Shown here: one piece after another, positions 17,280 through 25,635 of the stretch | How positions within the stretch are numbered: the first letter of the stretch is position 1 | Layout of the letters: each line of letters starts with the position of its first letter | Virus record (IMG/VR): IMGVR_UViG_3300020182_000082 | Span: 1-38,389 of that record | Length of the DNA: 38,389 bases | Direction: 5' to 3' (one strand) | Source of the DNA: a virus | Translations under genes and position numbers: made by a program | Notes under the pieces: generated by a model | What the model saw: the letters and a program-made list of their open reading frames with translations, nothing else | The model's database searches: none | What the model was told of the DNA's origin: nothing

Positions 17280-18815
17280 CTAGTCAAGTATTTCTTTGTA
17301 TAAGTCTATCATCTTTGTGTGTACGTTTATTTTACTGTCTAATAAGCTGTAAACATGTTTTTCTATAGCAGATCCTTGTATTTGGACAACCGTACATTTG
17401 TTAGTTTGCCCTGATCTATGCACTCGGGCGTTGGCTTGGGCGTATGTCTCTAACGAACTGGTTGGCCCCCACCAGACAACGGTATCCGCTGCCGTAAGCG
17501 TCACCCCATGAGCAGCAGCTTGGGGTTGTATGACTAATACGCGAGGGTCAGGTTGGGTTTGAAACTCCTTAAACAATTGCGTACGCTTTCCCGCACTAAC
17601 ATCACCTCGGATTAACTCTGTTGTAATCCCGTCAGACCTCAAACGTGTTACTAATATGTCTATAACATGTTTAAAGGGTACGAATATTAGTACCTTCTTA
17701 GCTGTCTCATTAATTACTTCCTGTAAAACCTTATATCTATGAGATATGTCGAACTCTAAAGTATCCCCCTTATCGGTATATACGGCCCCACAACTTATTT
17801 GCAATAGCTTATTCATACTTACGGCTGCGTTGACTGCGGTTATCTGCTCTCCTGCTGCGTCCATAACCATCTGATCTTTTAACAACTTGTAATATTTTAG
17901 CTGTTGTCTGGTAAGTGCAACTTCACGTTTTACATACACCATAGGCGGTAGATCCAAGCACTCTTCCTTGGTGAAACGTATTGCTGGTTGTAACGCTTGA
18001 TACACGATATCGGTGGCATTCTCTTTCGGTATCCACCTAAAGTTAGTGATCTTGGTCATAACCTGATCCCTAAACGCACTGGCAAATCTAGGAACATTCG
18101 TTGGGCTAACCAGTTTTGCTAACCCATAAGCATCTACTGGGCTTTGTGCCGCAGGGGTACCCGTCATCATCCAGAGCCATTTGTCTGGGGTCAGTAGGGC
18201 ATTCAGTACTTTCCAGCGTTTTGTCTGGGGGTTCTTATAGTGAGTCGCCTCATCCACAATAATTAAGTCGAACCCACCCTCTGCTACCGCTTCGGATACG
18301 ATCTCTAACCCATCGTAATTAATGATGACGTACTCAGCATCTCCCGAAATAATCTCTCGCCGTTTCTTGGCTGCGCCATAGGCTATGGCTACCTTACGGT
18401 GCATTGCAAAAGAAAACAGGTCAGCCTTCCATGCTGAGTCCATGATAGAGAGGGGGCATACAACTAAAACACGTTTTATTTTCTTCTGTTGCATCAGGAA
18501 GTCTGAAGCCCAGATAGCACTAGCAGTCTTGCCTGTACCCTGCTCGTTGAAACAGAATGACCGTTTGTTCATGGTCATAAAGGCAGCGGTTGCTTTCTGG
18601 TGGTCGAACGGTGTGTACTTACCTGTCCACTTATAACGTCCTTCAATAGGAGAGGGTACGCTAATACTTAGATTCTTTAAGACCTGCGCTTCGTCTATAC
18701 CCCACCGAACCAGCACCTGATCGGGTGCTATTACTTTGCTGTAGGGTATGACCTCGGTGACTTTTGCAGGGTTGCGGAGTCGCAAGAGCAACGCCTTGTT
18801 CTGGTAAATTTCCAT
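17280..18815 (-). CDS. SNF2-type superfamily 2 DNA helicase/translocase
   Basis: 511 residues with the expected motifs in order: a Q-like 'DHQ' (71-73), motif I 'EQGTGKT' (91-97), motif II 'VDEATHY' (187-193), motif III 'MTGTP' (217-221), a motif V region 'GVTLTAADTVVWW', and motif VI 'ANARVHRSGQTNK' (about 461-473). 'HRSGQ' in motif VI is typical of SNF2 rather than DEAD-box enzymes. It should use ATP to move on dsDNA, as in fork remodelling, recombination or clearing host proteins. SD GAGG is 7 nt before the ATG. It is close to nuclease and polymerase genes, which supports a role in replication or recombination. Confidence 0.92.
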   Translation of the reverse strand: MEIYQNKALLLRLRNPAKVTEVIPYSKVIAPDQVLVRWGIDEAQVLKNLSISVPSPIEGRYKWTGKYTPFDHQKATAAFMTMNKRSFCFNEQGTGKTASAIWASDFLMQQKKIKRVLVVCPLSIMDSAWKADLFSFAMHRKVAIAYGAAKKRREIISGDAEYVIINYDGLEIVSEAVAEGGFDLIIVDEATHYKNPQTKRWKVLNALLTPDKWLWMMTGTPAAQSPVDAYGLAKLVSPTNVPRFASAFRDQVMTKITNFRWIPKENATDIVYQALQPAIRFTKEECLDLPPMVYVKREVALTRQQLKYYKLLKDQMVMDAAGEQITAVNAAVSMNKLLQISCGAVYTDKGDTLEFDISHRYKVLQEVINETAKKVLIFVPFKHVIDILVTRLRSDGITTELIRGDVSAGKRTQLFKEFQTQPDPRVLVIQPQAAAHGVTLTAADTVVWWGPTSSLETYAQANARVHRSGQTNKCTVVQIQGSAIEKHVYSLLDSKINVHTKMIDLYKEILD

Positions 18816-18941
18816 CTATATTCCTCGGTAGTAGCCCTGCTTCGTCCACAGATAGGGCTAGGTCTGCGATATCGGTATGAACTACCTTTGGACTAACCTA
18901 ATTTTTACGGCATATACAAGACCGCGTTTTTTAGAGACGCA

Positions 18942-19235
18942 TCAGGCTAGGCGTCTGGTAGTTTTCTTCTTCTTCTTCTTTAAGTTACGGCTACGGTTAG
19001 CACTCGCACTCTCCACCTTCACGCCGTCCTTGTTAGTGCCGCCCTGTGCTAGGGCTTTGTTATGGCTAACATCCTTGCCTTCTCGCTTGTCTGCTTTGCC
19101 ATTCTTGTTAGCGTCTTTACCTGTCCTGTCCATTTCACGTCTAGCTTCCTGTCGCGCCATACGACGCCTGAACTCTGGACTATCTACAGGTTTGTTTACT
19201 TGTTTCTTTCGATCTGCTTTATTTTTATAAGGCAT
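18942..19235 (-). CDS. Small very basic protein, HNH-like remnant or DNA-binding protein
   Basis: 97 residues, extremely rich in Lys/Arg, with a polylysine run near the end. 'DVSHNKALAQGGTNKDG' followed by 'SASANRSRN' is like the C-terminal half of HNH nucleases (His, GG-x-N, then N), but the zinc cysteines and first half of the HNH fold are absent. It could be a minimal DNA-binding protein derived from one. GGGAG lies 7 nt before the ATG, and its stop is followed by a 126-nt gap before the helicase. The poly-K stretch is encoded by mixed AAG/AAA runs that are slippage-prone. Confidence 0.7.
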   Translation of the reverse strand: MPYKNKADRKKQVNKPVDSPEFRRRMARQEARREMDRTGKDANKNGKADKREGKDVSHNKALAQGGTNKDGVKVESASANRSRNLKKKKKKTTRRLA

Positions 19236-19907
19236 TTAACTTCTCCCGTTATGTGGACACTCAAGCACCACGCAATGTGCTTTGCATAGCCCGCTGGGGC
19301 TAGCGTTCCAAACATCATTATTAAATGCGGTTTCCATATTTACGTAGTCCCGCAACCATTTCTCCCACAACGGCCCTTGGTCATGGGCATTATAGGTACC
19401 TGTTATTAATTCATTAGAGACCACAAACAGTAGCCCCCCTCGTACTTTCGTTATGCTCGGGAAGTGTTTGAACATAGCCATCGCCATCAGTTCGAGCTGC
19501 CCTTTATCAGCGTACCTAGCACTTTTACCTGTTTTATAATCCACTACCCATGCGGTGTTATCGTCGTCATCTATGATTATTAGGTCAGCAATACCCCGCC
19601 ACCATACGTCATCCGCAAAGAAGTCGCAGGGTTCTAGGTTCTCAGTCAACCCCATCTTATATTCACACAATTTCCTACCGCGTTTAGAGTTTAGGGAATC
19701 TAAACCTTTTGTAGCGTAATCAAACTGTGGCGGCATCGGGGTGCCATCACGTATGTACTCTTCGGCGGCTTCATGAAACGCAGTACCGTAGTACATCGCC
19801 TCAGTCTCAGGCTCCGAGTAATCTTTGGATATCTTTAAATGGTAAAACTTCTTAGGGCATTGCTCGAATGCTTTTATCTTACTGAACGACCAAGGTGCGA
19901 TACTCAT
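19236..19907 (-). CDS. Cas4/RecB-like PD-(D/E)XK exonuclease with probable Fe-S cluster
   Basis: 223 residues. Nuclease motifs: His45 in 'GTAFHEAAE', Asp108 in 'GIADLI', 'DYKTGK' with Asp123 and Lys125, and Gln137 in 'GQLELMAMA'. One Cys near the N-terminus (C17, 'FEQCPKKF') and three at the C-terminus (C208, C212, C217) match the split four-Cys arrangement holding a 4Fe-4S cluster in Cas4 and AddB. It should resect DNA ends for recombination or host DNA breakdown. The start overlaps the preceding stop by 4 nt (ATGA), with GGAG 7 nt upstream. No cas genes or repeats are present, so this is a phage recombination enzyme rather than CRISPR. Confidence 0.88.
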   Translation of the reverse strand: MSIAPWSFSKIKAFEQCPKKFYHLKISKDYSEPETEAMYYGTAFHEAAEEYIRDGTPMPPQFDYATKGLDSLNSKRGRKLCEYKMGLTENLEPCDFFADDVWWRGIADLIIIDDDDNTAWVVDYKTGKSARYADKGQLELMAMAMFKHFPSITKVRGGLLFVVSNELITGTYNAHDQGPLWEKWLRDYVNMETAFNNDVWNASPSGLCKAHCVVLECPHNGRS

Positions 19908-20188
19908 TCATTTTCTCCAGACACGAAATCGTATGCGTCTTGTAGTGCATCCATGAGGTGCGGTATCTCTTCAACGCTGAACGTCACCGTATCTAACCGA
20001 CCGCCTTCCATCTGATTGACCATGATAACCAACTCAGGGTCGTTCCCTAATGAGGCAACCCCCACGGAGCTAATCACCATATCTCGGGCATCTTCGCGTA
20101 TCGCAGGCTTAGATTTGTAGTGTATATATAACTTGTTCCTATTAGCGTGCTTAGTTCTATGCTCTTCAAAGTCTAGTATCTCAGTCAC
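19904..20188 (-). CDS. 94-aa hypothetical protein coupled to DNA polymerase
   Basis: I chose a GTG start: it overlaps the polymerase stop as GTGA and has GGAG 7 nt upstream, whereas a TTG 6 nt earlier is too close to the SD. The product is alpha/beta, with a basic N-terminus ('HRTKHANRNKLYIHYKSK'), a central hydrophobic strand 'PELVIMVNQ', and a helix near the end. No known motif was found. Tight coupling on both sides (polymerase before, exonuclease after) suggests an accessory factor of replication or recombination. Confidence 0.72.
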   Translation of the reverse strand: MTEILDFEEHRTKHANRNKLYIHYKSKPAIREDARDMVISSVGVASLGNDPELVIMVNQMEGGRLDTVTFSVEEIPHLMDALQDAYDFVSGENE

Positions 20189-22020
20189 TCGCAATCTCCA
20201 TAAGACTTACCTATACCCGACTCACAGTTAACGGGTAGACCATCGGCCCAGTCGGGTGTCCAACGCATACAACTCTCTATATATGCTTGTGCTTCTACTA
20301 ATTCTGTTTCGGGAACGCAACATACAACGGAATCGTGAACCGTCAAAACAACGCGGTATCGTTTAGCAATTTTTAACATCTGCTCCCCAATAATGCAACG
20401 CGCAACCGCTTGGCAGACATTCTCCACGACTTTACCACCGTATATCCTAGTGCGACCCCTACGAGTTTTGTACGTATACTCTGAATCACCCGTAGTTTCA
20501 TCTTTAGTTAGGGTGAGGTCGTCATACCGCATAAGCAGCCCTGAAGGTAAGCGTAGTGCCGACAGCTTTGGCTCCACATTGAACACATAACTTTTACCAA
20601 AATCTGTAGCATTGCCTTGGGCTAGATAAAATAACATGTCTCCAGCATCGCGCCACAGGGCGCTTATCTTATCGTTTGTAGTTCTGTATACCTTTATGAT
20701 ACGACGTGCTTCCGCTATATCCATTGCAAAACCAAGCGATTGCAGTTGATCCTTAAACCTCGCAGCGCCCATACCGTAACCGGCACCAAGGATAGTAGTC
20801 TTACCAACGAACCGCTGGTCTTTAGTGACATCTTCTTCCCTGTTGACGCCATATATAGACATCGCCATCTTCTTATAGACATCATCACCAACATTAAATG
20901 CCACTGTTAAGTCCTCCTGCCCCGCCAACCATGCAAGTACGCGTGCTTCGATCTGACTTGAATCACAATCAATTAACATGTATCCATCTGGAGCAATCAG
21001 ACTACGCTTTAGCTTCTTCCCGTTTGGCCCACGGCTGGGCAAGTTCTGTAGGTTGATCTTGTCATCCCCACCCCACCGTCCGGTGTGCGCGGCATAATAC
21101 CTAACCGGTACAGGTAGTAATCCCCGTTTAGCGATATTGATAAACCGCTGAGTTCTTGTTTCTTCCAGTGTACTTTTCAACCCTAGCCGTGCTGCTACCA
21201 CTGCTTGCACCCTAAAGTCCTCATGCTCGGACAGCTTCTTAAAAGCTTCATCAGACTTGGCAAATGCGAAGGTCTCCTTACCTGTTGTAGGGCTGGTCTT
21301 CATCGGAGGGACAACCCCGAAAGTTGATAACAAGTCTGCGAATTTGGGGTTACTCATCAAACTCTTCCGGTCTGTATTAGCATCCTCTAGCAGCTTATCT
21401 TTAATGTCTTTAATATCTTCTAGGTGACTCTCTAGCAACCCTAAATCTAAGTCCAACATAGGTTCGATGAACATACGTAAGGTTAAGTCTATGATTTTTA
21501 ATTCTTTTTTGGGGAACCCTTTACCCATAATCCCAAAGAGTTTGTAGGTTAACTCGACATCATTAATGCAGTAGTCCCCATACCGACTCAGCTCGTCAGT
21601 AGTAAAGCTCAAACGCTTTTTACCAATAGCATCTAAAACTTCGGTACCTTTAGCGCCAATCTTGTATCGTTCGGCCAACGCTTTGAGGCTACCCCCAACT
21701 TCCACCCCATGTATAGCGCGGCCAATGCACAAAGTGTCAGCCCACACCCTAGGATGAATATCGAATAGCCAAGATAGTATAGCGCCGTCAAACATTGTGT
21801 TGTGAGCCAGCACCACAGCGTTCGCCCAGTTGAAACTATGTAAATACTCTTTAATCTGCCCATGAGTTCCACTCGCCCATTCAGTCGATCCGTTGTTGAC
21901 CTTTATACCAACGCCGATCACCTCGAATCGAGGGTCACGAACGTAAGCTTCTGTCGTAAGTTTAGTTAGTGAGAAGCTCTTAGAGTAGAACGTCTCGAAG
22001 TCTATAGTAATAAGATCCAT
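20185..22020 (-). CDS. Family A DNA polymerase with 3'-5' exonuclease
   Basis: 611 residues. The N-terminus is a DEDDy proofreading domain: 'DFETF' (7-11), 'AHNTMFD' (72-78) and Y150-x3-D154. The polymerase domain has motif A 'DCDSSQIEAR' (351-360), motif B from R403 through K407 to Y415 ('FVGKTTILGAGYG'), and motif C 'VHDS' (561-564). The residue equivalent to E. coli Pol I Phe762 is Leu411. There is no 5'-3' exonuclease domain, as is usual for phage enzymes. It copies the phage genome with the primase-helicase and SSB. The ATG follows a 150-nt gap with no strong SD; a second in-frame start was not found. Confidence 0.96.
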   Translation of the reverse strand: MDLITIDFETFYSKSFSLTKLTTEAYVRDPRFEVIGVGIKVNNGSTEWASGTHGQIKEYLHSFNWANAVVLAHNTMFDGAILSWLFDIHPRVWADTLCIGRAIHGVEVGGSLKALAERYKIGAKGTEVLDAIGKKRLSFTTDELSRYGDYCINDVELTYKLFGIMGKGFPKKELKIIDLTLRMFIEPMLDLDLGLLESHLEDIKDIKDKLLEDANTDRKSLMSNPKFADLLSTFGVVPPMKTSPTTGKETFAFAKSDEAFKKLSEHEDFRVQAVVAARLGLKSTLEETRTQRFINIAKRGLLPVPVRYYAAHTGRWGGDDKINLQNLPSRGPNGKKLKRSLIAPDGYMLIDCDSSQIEARVLAWLAGQEDLTVAFNVGDDVYKKMAMSIYGVNREEDVTKDQRFVGKTTILGAGYGMGAARFKDQLQSLGFAMDIAEARRIIKVYRTTNDKISALWRDAGDMLFYLAQGNATDFGKSYVFNVEPKLSALRLPSGLLMRYDDLTLTKDETTGDSEYTYKTRRGRTRIYGGKVVENVCQAVARCIIGEQMLKIAKRYRVVLTVHDSVVCCVPETELVEAQAYIESCMRWTPDWADGLPVNCESGIGKSYGDCE

Positions 22021-22170
22021 ATCATATCCGGTAACAAGTTTATAGGATGACCACTTAACAAAAATATCGTAAGCCGGTTTCCGTTATAAGTAGGGGCTTC
22101 GCACCCCTTCGGTGTCAGTTATACTCGCATTTTGAGTCTGCTTTAACACACTGGAAAGGTCGGACTATTT
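22021..22170 (-). promoter_or_regulatory. Gap before DNA polymerase with weak promoter candidate
   Basis: This 150-nt gap is the largest inside the leftward operon. On the minus strand TTAAAG-N17-TATAAC is a weak sigma70-like match upstream of polymerase, and a short GGGG...CCCC hairpin follows it. No ORF is convincing. It may give polymerase separate expression. Confidence 0.3.
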
Positions 22171-22701
22171 TTATTGGTTCGCTATCTCACCACCACAGGC
22201 GAAATATCCTGCACCATCCACCCAGTTATCAACATGCTGGGGGTTCTGCTTGATCCTAGCTACCTTTAATAGCGCCATCATTACTGCAACATCAGTAGCA
22301 GTTAACGTGGTACCCGTATGCAATGACCAATACCCAGCGATCCGCGAGAAGTTATCCTCTGCATCGCCGTGGTCTGCTTGTCTATCCCTCGTGATGTACG
22401 ATTTGGCGGTATCTAGGATGTGGCTCCTTGTTGCTACCGGCGTAGGGGGTAAATCCTTATTATTTTTATAACTTGTTTCTACTTCGGCACTTATTCCGGT
22501 AGCAGGTACCGATACCGACGTTGCCGCTGCTGTCGATTCCGCTTCAAGCTCTGCTTTGGCAGCGTTATACTCTGCTTCTTTAACTTGTTTACGCACTAAG
22601 TGCGCATAGCTAGGACTACACTTAGCCTTCTTTGCCACTAAGAGCACACCCCAACTAGGGTGTTTCGCCATTACCTCAAGTACCTTCTCTCTCTTACTCA
22701 C
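22171..22701 (-). CDS. DUF6378-like protein
   Basis: 176 residues from a GTG start with AAGGAG 6 nt upstream, which is much better than an ATG 69 nt earlier that would lie inside the nuclease gene. The N-terminal 45 residues look like a small HTH-like helix set ('ERNV' region onward, 'KAKCSPSYAHLVRKQVKEAE'). A Ser/Ala/Val-rich linker follows. The C-terminal ~80 residues match the DUF6378 style: 'RDRQADHGDAEDNFSRIAGY', then 'ALLKVARIKQNPQHVDNW'. That domain is common in phages next to replication genes, and its biochemical role is not established. The SD overlaps the preceding nuclease stop. Confidence 0.75.
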   Translation of the reverse strand: MSKREKVLEVMAKHPSWGVLLVAKKAKCSPSYAHLVRKQVKEAEYNAAKAELEAESTAAATSVSVPATGISAEVETSYKNNKDLPPTPVATRSHILDTAKSYITRDRQADHGDAEDNFSRIAGYWSLHTGTTLTATDVAVMMALLKVARIKQNPQHVDNWVDGAGYFACGGEIANQ

Positions 22702-22711
22702 ATTCCTCTCC

Positions 22712-23026
22712 TTAAAATTCCAGCTCAAGCTGGTGTTGGTTTGATGCCGCACCCAATAGCTGCGTGACATCCCTCATGTTGGCTTCATTGATTAGAAGCG
22801 CGATCCCCTCTGTCGAGGCAATATCATCTAGGTTCTTCTGCTGCAATGCTGTCGGTTTGTTCTTCCCCGCCTTGCATTCGATACCAAAGAACCGTCCTTT
22901 ATAACACCCTACTATGTCGGGCACACCGCTCCGACCATATCCACCCGTTGCTGGGTAGAAGTAGTACGCACCTAACGCTTTAAGCTGGTTGGTAATAACG
23001 CGTTTAACTTTGGCCTCGGGGGTCAT
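22712..23026 (-). CDS. VRR-NUC family nuclease
   Basis: 104 residues from the ATG with AAGGAG 5 nt upstream; an upstream ATG 60 nt earlier has no SD. The VRR-NUC pattern is clear: 'GVPDIVGCYKGRFFGIECKA' (residues 34-53), giving catalytic Asp37, Glu50 and Lys52, then Gln62/63. Standalone phage VRR-NUC enzymes cut branched DNA such as Holliday junctions, so it may resolve recombination or replication intermediates before packaging. The C-terminus is short and acidic. Confidence 0.88.
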   Translation of the reverse strand: MTPEAKVKRVITNQLKALGAYYFYPATGGYGRSGVPDIVGCYKGRFFGIECKAGKNKPTALQQKNLDDIASTEGIALLINEANMRDVTQLLGAASNQHQLELEF

Positions 23027-23048
23027 TTGTTCTCCTTGGGAACTGGTA

Positions 23049-23156
23049 TCAAGATTCTTTTTCGAGTTGTTCTTCAACGATCTCAAGCAACCGCGCTAAT
23101 GAGTCCGCTATGTTATTCAACGCAATGACTACTTGGTCTGTCTGCTCATCGTTCAT
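23049..23156 (-). CDS. Small 35-aa protein between two leftward genes
   Basis: The ATG overlaps the stop of the upstream gene (TAATG), as in other coupled pairs of this operon. The product, starting MNDEQTDQVVIALNNIADSL, is one long amphipathic acidic helix with leucine/isoleucine spacing suited to a coiled coil. It ends 22 nt before the nuclease start. No function can be assigned. Without it there would be a 129-nt gap in an otherwise packed operon. Confidence 0.55.
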   Translation of the reverse strand: MNDEQTDQVVIALNNIADSLARLLEIVEEQLEKES

Positions 23157-23764
23157 TACTTGTTATCCTTTAAAGCTTTTCGATCCCTATACCACTGTGC
23201 TTGTGACACTATCTCTAACTGCACTTCACTACCGTAAACTTGTTCTAAACTAAGCCTCACTGCCTCGGTATACTCTTCCATCTCTCTATCGTGTTTAGCG
23301 TCTCGTTGCTCACGGTGCTCGGCATTCTCAGTAGCTTTCTTGTGCCACGCCATAAATTCTTCGGTGGGCTGACTCATTTCCTTCTGCCACCTATCAAACA
23401 GAACTTTATTCCTCGGGGGTCTAGGTAACCTACTCTGCTCGTCGCACCAACTTGAGTCACTAGAGTGCATTGCTTTATAGGGTGTAGCTTTATCACCTGT
23501 TAAATACTCATACCCAAGGCGTGCCTCTTCGTCAGAGTAAAAGTCGATTATTATTTCGGGGTATGCAACCCACTCCGCTGGATCTGGGCAGCATGTTTCC
23601 CCAAGGTATCGTAAGTAGGTATCTACATTAAAGTTACTAGGCGTAATGCCGTAGCTATACTCCACACGTTTAGCCTTCAAATATTCACTGCTATAGAACC
23701 CATGCTTTATATAGTAGATCTGCTTATCTACCTTGGGAGGTATTTCTTCTAGTTGTATATCCAA
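23156..23764 (-). CDS. 202-aa hypothetical protein (TTG start)
   Basis: The start is TTG with GAGG 7 nt upstream, overlapping the preceding gene by 16 nt. The N-terminal 100 residues are mixed alpha/beta and aromatic-rich ('EWVAYPEIIIDFYSDEEARL'). The second half is a long charged helix full of His, Glu, Lys and Arg ('EHREQRDAKHDREMEEYTEA'), probably coiled coil. I do not recognise it. It belongs to a block of unknown genes between the nuclease and the HTH/vWA genes. Confidence 0.7.
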   Translation of the reverse strand: MDIQLEEIPPKVDKQIYYIKHGFYSSEYLKAKRVEYSYGITPSNFNVDTYLRYLGETCCPDPAEWVAYPEIIIDFYSDEEARLGYEYLTGDKATPYKAMHSSDSSWCDEQSRLPRPPRNKVLFDRWQKEMSQPTEEFMAWHKKATENAEHREQRDAKHDREMEEYTEAVRLSLEQVYGSEVQLEIVSQAQWYRDRKALKDNK

Positions 23765-24015
23765 AACGTATCCTCATTAATTCGTACCCCAACATCGTCT
23801 ATTGGCACACCCCACTGCTCTGTAATCATGAGCGTAGTGATACGTCCTTGTATCACTGTTGGTAGCTCACTTAAAGAAGAGTAACTCCCTTGTAAGGTGT
23901 TGTCAACACATCCTATACCAATACATACTATTTCAACATGTTCTGTATTAGGGCATATTGTTACTAAGTATATAGTGTCTTTAACTATCAGATTGTCGTT
24001 ACTACACAGTAACAT
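23749..24015 (-). CDS. 88-aa hypothetical protein
   Basis: AGGG lies 7 nt before the ATG, and the gene overlaps both neighbours by about 15 nt. Beta-rich with five Cys or near-Cys positions ('MLLCSND', 'TICPNTEHVEIVCIGIGCVD'), it may be a small beta domain. No motif was recognised. Overlaps on both sides support co-translation with the 307-aa and 202-aa genes. Confidence 0.6.
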   Translation of the reverse strand: MLLCSNDNLIVKDTIYLVTICPNTEHVEIVCIGIGCVDNTLQGSYSSLSELPTVIQGRITTLMITEQWGVPIDDVGVRINEDTFWIYN

Positions 24016-24925
24016 AATACATCCCTTGCGCCCATAGCCCTATACCATCAACGAACTGCCCTTCCTCGGCTATGGTTACCATAGCAATCTTGCGCACAAT
24101 ATTTTCGGGCAGTGTGTCCTCAGTGTAGGTAACACTTGTGTGATCTAATACCTTCATCTTCCAAGCCCACTCACTATCAAAGTCATCGATCTGCACGACA
24201 TCGAACATCTGCGTCTCATTGCTAGGTAATAAGTATGGGCGAACGCATAGCACGGCTTGAGAATGGGTAGGCTGTTGCCGGTCTTGCAGTAACTGCATGT
24301 ACTCCATTACTTTAGTGCGTAAGGTAGGTACTATAAACTCATACCCAACGTTCAACATATTCTGTAGTTCATCCACAAAATTAGGGTCGGTTATTACCCC
24401 CTCTCTAGCCTCGAAGATAGCGAGAGCATCACTCTTGATATCCTCCTGCCAACTCTTACGTATCTCTGGGGCGTGGTGTTGCAGTACAAACTTGACGACA
24501 TGTACAGGATCCCAAAGTTTTAAGTAGGCTCGAGCATTGCTAATTGCTTTCTTGAGGTTGGTAGTACGTAGTCGGTACGACTCAGTAGAATCGTAACTGT
24601 ATTTGTCATTTTGTATATTCGGTGTGCATATCGTAAACGCTGGTATGTATTCTGCGGGGGCATTCCGAGCGTCCATGTACCCTAACCAACCCAGAGAATA
24701 CTTGTCCTGATCTCTGTACATGTGTACTTTTCTAATGTTACTCCTAGCCCCCTCATTAAAACTATCTTTTACTACCCCAAAATTGCAGTGGGGGAACGAT
24801 GACTTGACGGCGTTAACATACTTCTCTACCTGTGGCAGCATGTAAATTGGGTCTAGGGATACTAAATCTTTAACCTCTTCGACCACGTTATAACCGATAT
24901 GTACATTACTAATAAATCTACGCAT
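24002..24925 (-). CDS. 307-aa hypothetical protein
   Basis: GGAG lies 7 nt before the ATG. No signal peptide or membrane segment is seen. The N-terminal 120 residues are alpha/beta with aromatic and charged positions ('DKYSLGWLGYMDARNAPAEY'). The middle (about 120-225) is helical, including 'LKKAISNARAYLKLWDPVHV'. The last part is beta-rich. I cannot place it in a family. It is the largest member of the unknown block. Confidence 0.72.
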   Translation of the reverse strand: MRRFISNVHIGYNVVEEVKDLVSLDPIYMLPQVEKYVNAVKSSFPHCNFGVVKDSFNEGARSNIRKVHMYRDQDKYSLGWLGYMDARNAPAEYIPAFTICTPNIQNDKYSYDSTESYRLRTTNLKKAISNARAYLKLWDPVHVVKFVLQHHAPEIRKSWQEDIKSDALAIFEAREGVITDPNFVDELQNMLNVGYEFIVPTLRTKVMEYMQLLQDRQQPTHSQAVLCVRPYLLPSNETQMFDVVQIDDFDSEWAWKMKVLDHTSVTYTEDTLPENIVRKIAMVTIAEEGQFVDGIGLWAQGMYYVTV

Positions 24926-24945
24926 TGCTTCTCTCCGTTTACTAT

Positions 24946-25404
24946 TTAGTTGATACCTATTGCTACACCTGCTACCCCATGATCCCGTATTGTTAACATG
25001 TCCTCTAATGTCATCGCTACGGTATCTACCAACGGGTGCGTTTGTGTTCTGTGCTTGGACGTAGTAACACTGTGCTTATCAATGTTCTCGTACCAAACAC
25101 CCCTCTCGTATATAAACAACGGCCAATGATATCCATAGCTGTATACAACGTACTTGCTGTAAGGCTGCGCATCATTGTGTGTCCATTGTCCAAACAAGTT
25201 ATTACCAAGAAATGACGTGCGCTCCTGCACACTACTACGCGCCATGACATTTGTTACCTTTGGACTCCTCATTCTCGCTACCTCTCTATCTCTTTTGATT
25301 GCGGCTTCTCTCTGCCGTGTGTACCTTATGTACTCTTTGGTCGATTCACTCACAAACCTTCGGCGTGAATCTCCTACATCACTTAGTGTGGCTAGGTATT
25401 CCAT
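24946..25404 (-). CDS. 152-aa hypothetical protein
   Basis: AAGGAG lies about 9 nt before the ATG, and the start overlaps the HTH gene's end by 26 nt. Residues 15-50 are a very basic helix ('YIRYTRQREAAIKRDREVAR'). The rest is a small aromatic-rich beta domain: 'YVVYSYGYHWPLFIYERGVW', then 'DKHSVTTSKHRTQTHP' with several His/Ser/Thr. The second region looks like a conserved phage domain from memory but without a known function. DNA or RNA binding is possible given the basic helix. Confidence 0.7.
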   Translation of the reverse strand: MEYLATLSDVGDSRRRFVSESTKEYIRYTRQREAAIKRDREVARMRSPKVTNVMARSSVQERTSFLGNNLFGQWTHNDAQPYSKYVVYSYGYHWPLFIYERGVWYENIDKHSVTTSKHRTQTHPLVDTVAMTLEDMLTIRDHGVAGVAIGIN

Positions 25405-25627
25405 CGCTCTTCTCCTTCCATCGTTTAATTATGTTGGCCACGGTCATGTCACTTACACCCACTACCCTACTGATGCGTTTGTAACCATACCCTCGGTTGT
25501 GCCGGTCAAGCACCGCTTCTTCCAACTCCGCGCGGGTAGCGTAATTACCCTTAGTCAGGGGTCTACCGTTGAATAGCTTGGTCGATTGGGGGTGACGTTC
25601 TCCCGTCATATACATTGTCTCAGTCAT
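25379..25627 (-). CDS. Homeodomain-like helix-turn-helix protein
   Basis: 82 residues from the ATG with GAGG 6 nt upstream; ATGs at 25639 and 25633 in the same frame are alternatives, and the first overlaps the preceding stop as ATGA. Residues about 40-72 form a resolvase/transposase-type HTH: 'GYGYKRISRVVGVSDMTVAN' then 'IIKRW'. The N-terminus is basic and flexible. It follows the vWA gene directly, so it could regulate that operon through the 23-bp dyads at 27989 and 29190; this is inference. No transposase catalytic domain is attached. Confidence 0.78.
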   Translation of the reverse strand: MTETMYMTGERHPQSTKLFNGRPLTKGNYATRAELEEAVLDRHNRGYGYKRISRVVGVSDMTVANIIKRWKEKSDGIPSHTK

Positions 25628-25635
25628 GTTCATCC

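Noticed and set aside
18816-18941. 126-nt gap between helicase and basic protein genes, with an open frame running into the helicase gene
   Set aside because: The frame has no ATG before the helicase start and only a late GTG; no SD was found.
23907-23922. GTGTTGTCAACAC near-palindrome
   Set aside because: Lies inside coding sequence, imperfect at the centre and occurs once.
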